Source of the DNA: an uncultured Verrucomicrobiales bacterium
GTDB lineage: Bacteria; Verrucomicrobiota; Verrucomicrobiia; Verrucomicrobiales; Akkermansiaceae
Direction: 5' to 3'
Assembly: GCA_937969125.1 (NCBI GenBank)
Contig: CALBVA010000197.1
Coordinates: forward strand, 1 to 11,750
Length of the DNA: 11,750 nucleotides
Both the position numbers and the translations under genes were made by a program. Positions 1 to 5,396 of this stretch are shown piece after piece. Position 1 is the stretch's first letter, and the number at the start of each line of letters is the position of its first letter. Under the pieces are notes generated by a model. The model was not told the origin of the DNA. It searched no databases and saw only the letters and a list, made by a program, of their open reading frames with translations.

Positions 1-340
1 CCCGATCAAGTGTTTCCTGAGTATCTCCAAGTGACTCTCGTTCCCTTACTCTCCAACTCTTGACCCTCGCACCGTCTGGAAACTGTTGCCATGTGAGATC
101 AATATGACGCTCTAGGCCATCGGTCAGGAGCAGATTCCAAAAATGCTTTTCAATGCAATTGCCGACCCTGATCTCTCCTTCAACAATCTCAGCTTCGGGG
201 AAGAAAAATTGTATGACGCGCGCAGTTGGATAACATTGTCCCAAGGCTGGATTGCCTTCTTGGCGAACCATTCGGTATGATGTCTTCTCATCCCACGAAA
301 TTTCGAGAGCTTCTCGTATTTGGTCGATCTTAGCTTCTAT
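1..340 (-). CDS. YunG-like protein, partial, start codon unclear
   Basis: A minus-strand frame is open from an in-frame TAG (392-394) to the left edge and is clearly protein-like. Counting from an ATA codon at 338-340, it holds an SWDEKTSY motif (15-22), NPALGQC (30-36), a TARVIQFFFP helix (39-48), HFWN (66-69) and IDLTWQQFP (80-88). This order of GQC, H(F/Y)WN and ID-LT resembles the small YunG family, whose function is unknown to me. Cys36, His66 and Asp81 could form a papain- or transglutaminase-like triad (inference only). About 113 residues lie in the window, close to the length I expect for the family. There is no in-frame ATG, GTG or TTG before an ATG at 269-271, which lies after the first conserved motif. 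The ATA sits where a start would be expected, so the gene uses a rare start or has lost it. It follows the minus-strand membrane-protein gene by about 75 bases. Confidence 0.55.
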   Translation of the reverse strand, partial: MEAKIDQIREALEISWDEKTSYRMVRQEGNPALGQCYPTARVIQFFFPEAEIVEGEIRVGNCIEKHFWNLLLTDGLERHIDLTWQQFPDGARVKSWRVRERESLGDTQETLDR

Positions 341-415
341 GTGATGTAAATGACGTGATATATTTCTTTTTCGGAAAATATTGCAGTTTGTCTAATTTTA
401 ATGTTTTACAGGGCA

Positions 416-787
416 CTAGTTGGTGCGAGAGTTTGCATGGTCATTATCCGCAGCTCGTTTTGTTAAAAAGACTCCGGCGATCATCCAGCAAACTGGGCCG
501 ACGATCCACCCGAGAAAAAGACAGGTAGCATTGTCTCCGCTTCCATCGTGTATCACATTATACGGGACCTCCATACCTTCGTCATAAGCGATACCATCAC
601 TCATCGTGTATCCGATCTGGCGGGAGACTGAGGAGGCCATAAAGCTTCCGATCCAGCAGCTCAGAATGAGAGCCGTGACTCGCAGACCTCTCGGGTATTT
701 TTGGAGAGCGGGGGGCGAATTGATCAACCATCGTTTGGCGAACCAGACGCCGAGGATCAGAAGGATGAGAAAGGGAAGAGCTATCAT
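416..787 (-). CDS. small three-helix membrane protein
   Basis: A 123-residue protein that I do not recognise. Three hydrophobic stretches are visible: residues 1-17, 36-53 and 88-108, with a polar acidic loop between the second and third (about 60-86) and a charged hydrophilic C-terminus. It is therefore likely an inner-membrane protein. Its ATG overlaps the TGA of the upstream ferredoxin-like membrane protein in an ATGA arrangement (784-787), so the two are probably translated in a coupled manner and may act as a pair. No catalytic motif is visible. Confidence 0.65.
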   Translation of the reverse strand: MIALPFLILLILGVWFAKRWLINSPPALQKYPRGLRVTALILSCWIGSFMASSVSRQIGYTMSDGIAYDEGMEVPYNVIHDGSGDNATCLFLGWIVGPVCWMIAGVFLTKRAADNDHANSRTN

Positions 788-1461
788 GGGAAGACAGGGT
801 CGTGACCGTTAAAGAGCACGTCGCTCATATTGTTGATGAGTATCACGAGTATGAAGGCATAAGCGATGGCTCCAAAGATTTGTTCGATCAAGCTGTGTCG
901 CGCGATCGAGAAAAACACATAGGAGGCAAGACAGGCGAACGGAAGGAGCACGACCAAGGTCGTCAGGGAGGTGTGACCGCAGGCGCACATCGACCCGGAG
1001 AACCATAATCCAGAGAGTATTAAAATGAACCAGAGTAGCCCGCCGGAACCGGCGGATTGCTTGGTATCGAGGCGTTTAGGTTTCTCGAAGTCAGCGTCCT
1101 TTGGTGCGGGAAGGGCATCGCAGAGCTTGGCCTCACCAAGATGGCGAAAGCGGGCCAGCGTGAGAGCATCAGTACCACAGTAACGGATGGCTTCTACGCA
1201 TGAGCCGCAGGCGGCTTCGATCATCAGCTCCAATTCTTCGTCTGTTTCTGGCTGTTTTGAGACACGGCAATGATTCGGGCAACCCTCACAGTTGCTGCTG
1301 AGATGCTTTTCATCAAAAGTGATATTCGATGGAGCGGTTATCGGAGGAAGATCGCAGGTGATGCAGACATCCTTCATGACATAGAATGGACCAGCAACGC
1401 TGTCGTCCTCGCGCTCATAGCGCGGAGGGACCAGAGGGTCGTGTCGATTGCGGGGGCTCAT
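784..1461 (-). CDS. ferredoxin-like cysteine-rich domain fused to a membrane tail
   Basis: A 225-residue protein in two halves. Residues 25-115 resemble the small ferredoxin-like proteins of the pattern CxxC-x-x-P...APxxxxFD...C...QP-T-x-E-E-L...SCV-x-A-I-R-Y-x-G-T-D. Here the cysteines are C33, C36, C58, C61, C65, C85, C88, C95 and C114, more than one 4Fe-4S cluster needs, so extra iron-sulfur or zinc binding is possible. A Lys/Pro-rich linker (116-138) is followed by hydrophobic segments at about 141-158, 165-187 and 195-210. The second half carries a further C-A-C (159-161) at a membrane edge. The soluble domain precedes the first helix and there is no signal peptide, so it probably faces the cytoplasm. 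The fold name rests on the motif pattern; redox activity is inferred. The start is an ATG without a clear Shine-Dalgarno sequence. Confidence 0.7.
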   Translation of the reverse strand: MSPRNRHDPLVPPRYEREDDSVAGPFYVMKDVCITCDLPPITAPSNITFDEKHLSSNCEGCPNHCRVSKQPETDEELELMIEAACGSCVEAIRYCGTDALTLARFRHLGEAKLCDALPAPKDADFEKPKRLDTKQSAGSGGLLWFILILSGLWFSGSMCACGHTSLTTLVVLLPFACLASYVFFSIARHSLIEQIFGAIAYAFILVILINNMSDVLFNGHDPVFP

Positions 1462-1547
1462 TGTGATCTGCTATGATCGATTTTCAGGATCGGTTTCTGC
1501 GTCGGAGAGTGTGAAAGGGGTTTTCTCGTGTGAAGTCATCGATCTCA
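1462..1547 (-). other. 86-bp gap with a possible 22-codon ORF
   Basis: This gap separates the 191-aa gene from the ferredoxin-like gene. It contains a short minus-strand frame, ATG at 1537-1539 to TAG at 1471-1473, encoding MTSHEKTPFTLSDAETDPEN plus two residues. GAG lies just upstream of its ATG. No terminator hairpin is seen, so read-through from the 191-aa gene into the ferredoxin-like gene is plausible. Nothing else marks the small frame as a gene. Confidence 0.25.
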
Positions 1548-2123
1548 CTAAGACTTTTTGGGTACCGTCTGTTCGGCCCGAAGGCGGCCGAAATGTCGCT
1601 CGTAGTGGAGAGTGTAATTTGTGTCGAAGGAGATCGAGGTCACTTTGTCGAGAGCGATATGGGTGGGCTCTTCATCGATCTCCGCAGTCCCTGAAAAATA
1701 ATTCAAGGTCACAAGGTCGCCGTCGATTCCACGGATGAAACCGATCGAGAATTCACCTTCATCTTCGGTTTCTTCTTCGAAGATCACCACCCGATGAGGT
1801 TTGAGATTAATGAGTAGTTCGACAATTCCGCCATTGGGGAATCTCTGTTCAAAATCGACATCAGAGAATGTACCTTCCTCTTCCATCAGCAATTTTTGGA
1901 AGACGTTGGTGTCGGTGCTCCGGATATTGGTGATATTGGATCGCCTCAGGAACAACCAACCATCCAGGCGAAAGTCGTATTCGCGCTGCACCATGAGCCA
2001 GTCATCGTCGAAATCTACGATGAACCCGTGGAGAGTGTTAGGGTCGATCAATTCTCGGTCGATACTAACGGGTGATTGGGCGTCCCTGAATTTCTTTAAA
2101 ACAGATGTTGGGATAGATCTCAT
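1548..2123 (-). CDS. hypothetical cytosolic protein with internal duplication
   Basis: A 191-residue acidic protein without signal peptide or membrane segment; I do not recognise the family. Two stretches resemble each other. Residues 31-74 read GFIVDFDDDWLMV...ITNIRS, and residues 127-170 read GFIRGIDGDLVTL...VTSISF. Each has a Gly-aromatic-Ile strand, an Asp-rich turn, a hydrophobic strand and an I/V-T-x-I strand, so the protein is probably two copies of a small beta-barrel-like domain joined by an acidic linker (80-125). It is the first gene of the minus-strand group. The ATG at 2121-2123 has no Shine-Dalgarno sequence nearby. Function unknown. Confidence 0.65.
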   Translation of the reverse strand: MRSIPTSVLKKFRDAQSPVSIDRELIDPNTLHGFIVDFDDDWLMVQREYDFRLDGWLFLRRSNITNIRSTDTNVFQKLLMEEEGTFSDVDFEQRFPNGGIVELLINLKPHRVVIFEEETEDEGEFSIGFIRGIDGDLVTLNYFSGTAEIDEEPTHIALDKVTSISFDTNYTLHYERHFGRLRAEQTVPKKS

Positions 2124-2202
2124 GGATAGCGGTCGGGGAAGAACCGTGGAGGCGCGGAGGTCGCGCGTTTGCGAGGAAGCTCTAAGGAGGTGATTAAACG
2201 TA

Positions 2203-2223
2203 ACCTACCGCAACGCGGTGGGT
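2203..2223 (-). promoter_or_regulatory. hairpin or operator overlapping a TTGACC box
   Basis: Positions 2203-2211 and 2215-2223 form a nine-base-pair stem (one G-T pair) around the loop AAC. On the minus strand the sequence TTGACC (2226 to 2221) resembles a -35 box, partly inside the stem, about 100 bases upstream of the 191-aa gene. The matching -10 is poor (TTACGT or TACGTT at 17-18 bases). It could be an operator over a promoter or simply an RNA hairpin. Confidence 0.3.
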
Positions 2224-2245
2224 CAAGGGTTATCGTTGTCGGGTT

Positions 2246-2274
2246 TTGAACTAAAAGTCTGATTTAAAAATACT
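2246..2274 (+). promoter_or_regulatory. candidate sigma70-like promoter toward GH97
   Basis: TTGAAC (2246-2251), 17 bases, then AATACT (2269-2274): each hexamer matches four of six consensus positions. It lies in the only strongly AT-rich stretch of the divergent gap. It would give a long leader before the GH97 start at 2525. Weak evidence, by eye only. Confidence 0.22.
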
Positions 2275-2438
2275 TATGTAGATATTTGAGGCTAAAATAA
2301 ATGAAGATGCTCCTTCTTTGCGAAGCAAACTCCGTGCGGGCGAGCGAGGGGGCTTGTCACGGGGAAATTCATTCTTTCCGCGATTGGTGAAGCAGGCCCG
2401 GTTTGAGAGTTAACCGAGGAGGGTGGTGAGATTACCGG

Positions 2439-2528
2439 ATGTCACTTCTAAAGGATCTTTGTGGTGATGGGAAATTGATTTCCGCTTTGCGTGAGGTCGG
2501 GCAGCTCTGTAGCGTAGCGGAAGTATGA
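2439..2528 (+). CDS. 29-codon upstream ORF coupled to the GH97 start
   Basis: A short frame, ATG at 2439-2441 to TGA at 2526-2528, encodes MSLLKDLCGDGKLISALREV followed by GQLCSVAEV. GGTGAG lies eight bases before the ATG, a reasonable ribosome site, and GAGGAGGG lies further up. Its TGA overlaps the GH97 ATG in an ATGA arrangement. The GH97 gene itself has only GGAAG one base before its ATG, too close to be useful. The arrangement suggests a leader peptide or translational coupling. The product resembles no family I know, and chance cannot be excluded. Confidence 0.3.
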   Translation: MSLLKDLCGDGKLISALREVGQLCSVAEV

Positions 2529-4489
2529 CATTCCTAAAGTATCTCTGCTGTCTGACTCTGAGCGGCACCGCTTTTTCCGCTGCTGAAACACTGGTGAAAT
2601 CGCCCGATGGTAAAATCGAGGTGGGATTAGACCTGAAGAAGGAAACCGGGGTGCCGACTTGGCGCGCGACGGTGGACGGCGTGCCTGTGCTCAAGCCCTC
2701 CGCAATCAGGCTCTTCGCTGGTGACAAAGCCACCAAGCCCCTGAAATTCGAAAGTGGTCAGGTAAAGATCACGGAGTTCAAGGAGGACTGGAAGCCGACG
2801 TGGGGACAATTTTCCACCGTGACCGATCATCATCACCAGGCGACTTGGACTCTGACGTCGGCAGGGACGCCGCAGACTACCGTGACGGTGCGGGTCTCGA
2901 ACGAAGGCTTCGCGATGCGCTATGAGATGGCACCGAGTGGGACCAAGGTGGGGGATCGGACGATGTTGGATTTCTCCGGTGATTACACAATGTGGGCGGC
3001 CAATGGAGAACGCCCGAACCATGGCCCGGTGAAGCTGAGCAAGTGGAATGGGAAGAGGAGACTGCAAGCTCCGCTCACGCTGAAGGTCTCCGACAAGCTC
3101 TTCCTGGGAGTCATTGAAGCGGGAATCTATCACCAGCATCCTTTTAAGGTGCATCGTGTCGAGGGCACGAAGTATGAGACGCGATCCGATCAGAGTGCTT
3201 GGGGAGACAAGTCGGTGCAGTCATCCTGGCGGACGATTTTGGTCGGGCGTGATGCGGGTGACCTGATGGTGAATCAGATGATTTTCAATCTGAACCCGAA
3301 GTCGAAAATTGCGGATACTTCTTGGATCAAGCCGGGCTACACTCTCTGGGACTGGCGTTCATGGGGCGCAAAGGCGCCGGATGGTTTCGAATACGGGCTG
3401 GATATGGCTTCGTGGCGTCGCTTCATCGATTTCGCGGCAAAGCACGATAATGTCCGTTACCTTATGCTGGATGCAAACTGGTATGGGCCAGAGTTCCTTG
3501 CGGCATCCAACCCGATGAAGAGCCGCGACCATGTTTTGGAACAGCTCGAGGGCGGAGAGATTGTCCGCAAGGAAGCCCCGAAGGACTGGAAGGATCCTAT
3601 TGATGTGCCCGCTATCATCAAGTATGGCAAGGAGCGCGGCGTGGGTATCATTCTCTACATTAATGAGAAGGCCCGTGTGAAGTACGACTTCGATAAGACT
3701 TTAGAAACTTACGCGAAGTGGGGTGCCGCTGGCATCAAGTATGGCTTCATGACCATCCGTGGTGATGCGAAGGTGCAGGAGACCCGCCGCATCGTGGAGG
3801 CCTGCGCAAAGCACAAGCTTCTCTGCGACTTCCATGACGGCCCGATTCCCGGATCGGGAGACGAACGGACCTGGCCGAACTACATCACCCGCGAGTTCTG
3901 TCACGCCCAGTCGGACGCGAAACGCGCCTTCACTCCGGGTCACTTCGTCACCACCATTTTTAACAATGGGATGACTGGTTCGCTGGACATGGCGAACGGT
4001 CTTTATGCGATCAAGGATGCCGAGAAGGTCCGTCCGCGCATCTTCCAGAAAGTCAATACCACCGTCGTCGGAGAAACGGCCCGCACCCTCATCAGCTACG
4101 CAGCGCTCGCGATCCTTCCGGACATTCCGGAGGCTTATGAGGCCAAGGCGGACCTCTTCAAGTTCATCGAGACCATGCCGATGACTTGGGACGAGACCCT
4201 CGTGCAGAACGCCGAGATTGGAAAGCGTGTCACTGTCGCCCGGCGCTCCGGTGAGACCTGGTGGATCGGTTCCGCAACCGATGAAAAGGCCCGCGAGATG
4301 GAGATCGATTTCAGTTTCCTTCCTGCCGGGACTGAGTGGAAGGCCACCATCTACGAGGATGCCGCAGATACCCACTTCAAGACGAATCCCGAGACTTACA
4401 AAGTCCGCCAGGCCACGGTGAAAGCTGGTGACAAGCTGAAGGTGAAGCTCGCCCCGGGTGGTGGTCATTGCCTGATGCTGAAGAAGTAA
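2525..4489 (+). CDS. secreted glycoside hydrolase family 97 protein
   Basis: A 654-residue protein with a signal peptide (1-19, ending AFSA before AETLV) and the GH97 layout: an N-terminal beta-sandwich (about 22-285), a TIM barrel (about 290-550) and a C-terminal beta domain (about 555-652). GH97 enzymes cleave alpha-glucosidic or alpha-galactosidic bonds in the periplasm or outside the cell. Recognisable parts are the PDGKIEV start, LWDWRSWG (334-341), YLMLDANWYG, GIKYGFM (403-409), FHDGPIPGSGDERTWPN and TREF. By-eye alignment gives Gly407 where retaining members have the Asp nucleophile, Asp438 where SusB has base Glu508, Glu457 for calcium ligand Glu526, and Gln462/Ser463 where the acid Glu532 should be. 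Activity and mechanism are therefore uncertain. Length is normal. oxyR follows 13 bases later, probably on the same transcript. Confidence 0.88.
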   Translation: MTFLKYLCCLTLSGTAFSAAETLVKSPDGKIEVGLDLKKETGVPTWRATVDGVPVLKPSAIRLFAGDKATKPLKFESGQVKITEFKEDWKPTWGQFSTVTDHHHQATWTLTSAGTPQTTVTVRVSNEGFAMRYEMAPSGTKVGDRTMLDFSGDYTMWAANGERPNHGPVKLSKWNGKRRLQAPLTLKVSDKLFLGVIEAGIYHQHPFKVHRVEGTKYETRSDQSAWGDKSVQSSWRTILVGRDAGDLMVNQMIFNLNPKSKIADTSWIKPGYTLWDWRSWGAKAPDGFEYGLDMASWRRFIDFAAKHDNVRYLMLDANWYGPEFLAASNPMKSRDHVLEQLEGGEIVRKEAPKDWKDPIDVPAIIKYGKERGVGIILYINEKARVKYDFDKTLETYAKWGAAGIKYGFMTIRGDAKVQETRRIVEACAKHKLLCDFHDGPIPGSGDERTWPNYITREFCHAQSDAKRAFTPGHFVTTIFNNGMTGSLDMANGLYAIKDAEKVRPRIFQKVNTTVVGETARTLISYAALAILPDIPEAYEAKADLFKFIETMPMTWDETLVQNAEIGKRVTVARRSGETWWIGSATDEKAREMEIDFSFLPAGTEWKATIYEDAADTHFKTNPETYKVRQATVKAGDKLKVKLAPGGGHCLMLKK

Positions 4490-4502
4490 TCAATCCCGTC
4501 AC

Positions 4503-5396
4503 ATGGACCTAAAGCAACTCCGCTACTTTAAGGAAGTCGTTGCGGCTGGGTCCATGAGTGGCGCGGCGCGAAAGTGCGGAGTCAGCCAGCCTGCGATTTC
4601 GCAGACCATGGCGGAGCTGGAGTCGCAGCTGGGTGAGCAACTCGTCACCCGCGGGCGGCTCGGAGTCGTGACCACGGATGCGGGGCGGCTTCTTCTCCGT
4701 CATGCCGAGCGGATCTTGATGGAGGAGGACAATCTCCTCCGCCAATTCGCGGCTCGCGGCGAGATGCAATCTGGGACCATCAACTTCGGCGTCATTCCTA
4801 CGCTCGCTCCCTATCTTCTCCCGCTGCTCCTCTCGGAATTCCATGCCCAGCATCCCGGCATCACCATTGAGGTCAGCGAAAATCGCACCCCGGATCTGAT
4901 CCGCCGGATCTCCGAGGGTGGTATGGAGTTCGCGATCTTGAGTGATGTCACTCCTGATGATCAGCGCCGCTTCGCATTACAGACGAAGCTTCTTTTCACT
5001 GAGCCACTCCTGCTCGCCGCTCCGCGTCAGCACCCTTTGGCGTTGCAGGATCAGGATCCCAATCCCTCCGATCTTGACGCGGCGGAGCTCATTCATCTCT
5101 CAGACGGTCATTGCCTTCGTGATCAGACCTTACAGGTCTGTCAGGTCGATCACGGAGACCGCCGCCTCCAGTGTGATCAGCTGGAGACCGCCCTAGCGAT
5201 GGTCGAGGCGCGTCTGGGAGTCGCGGTCGTGCCCAAGCTCGCGGTCAGGGATCAGGCCCGCACCGGGGTCACCGTGCGGCCTTTTGCCAATCCCGCTCCA
5301 TCCCGAAAGGTCTATCTTTTAAAACGTAAGAGTTCGAAGCTCTCCAAGCCCGCTGAGAAGCTAGTGAAACTCTTAGGTGGAGATCTCTTTGCTTAA
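4503..5396 (+). CDS. oxyR: OxyR-type LysR-family transcriptional regulator
   Basis: A 297-residue LysR-type regulator. An N-terminal winged helix-turn-helix (1-60; SGAARKCGVSQPAISQTMAE at 18-37) is followed by a linker helix and a periplasmic-binding-like effector domain (about 90-290). The effector domain matches OxyR closely: IPTLAPYLLP, then DGHCLRDQ with Cys204, and a second Cys213 nine residues later. This is the same spacing as the peroxide-sensing Cys199 and Cys208 of Escherichia coli OxyR. LETALAMVEARLGVAVVPKL also follows OxyR. It probably senses hydrogen peroxide by disulfide formation and controls antioxidant genes, none of which is in this window. It lies 13 bases after the GH97 gene without a clear ribosome site. 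Its TAA overlaps the stop of the convergent GH20-like gene. Confidence 0.85.
   Translation: MDLKQLRYFKEVVAAGSMSGAARKCGVSQPAISQTMAELESQLGEQLVTRGRLGVVTTDAGRLLLRHAERILMEEDNLLRQFAARGEMQSGTINFGVIPTLAPYLLPLLLSEFHAQHPGITIEVSENRTPDLIRRISEGGMEFAILSDVTPDDQRRFALQTKLLFTEPLLLAAPRQHPLALQDQDPNPSDLDAAELIHLSDGHCLRDQTLQVCQVDHGDRRLQCDQLETALAMVEARLGVAVVPKLAVRDQARTGVTVRPFANPAPSRKVYLLKRKSSKLSKPAEKLVKLLGGDLFA

Larger units (their letters stand above)
2124..2524. other. divergent intergenic region upstream of the GH97 gene
   Basis: A 401-bp region between two divergent genes. It contains a perfect Shine-Dalgarno-type sequence at 2183-2194, a 9-bp stem hairpin at 2203-2223, an AT-rich stretch at 2244-2305 with a possible promoter, and a short inverted repeat (TTTGC-GAA-GCAAA, 2317-2329). 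There are two small plus-strand frames. One starts at 2301 (29 residues, GAGG nine bases upstream) and the other at 2439 (29 residues, stop overlapping the GH97 start). No larger gene is supported here. Confidence 0.5.

Noticed and set aside
2183..2260. The end of a 16S rRNA gene on the minus strand.
   Set aside because: Only the last 12 bases match the 16S tail; the bases before them do not resemble the conserved 3' region of 16S rRNA.
2301..2390. A 29-residue plus-strand frame with GAGG nine bases upstream (MKMLLLCEAN...).
   Set aside because: It is short, has no coupling to a neighbour and no recognisable content; kept only as a note in the intergenic entry.
2410..2736. A 108-codon minus-strand frame across the start of the GH97 gene.
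   Set aside because: It overlaps the GH97 signal peptide region and shows no recognisable features.
3701..4468. A 255-codon open frame on the minus strand opposite the GH97 gene.
   Set aside because: It is a shadow of the GH97 catalytic and C-terminal domains, with low-complexity composition and no start context.
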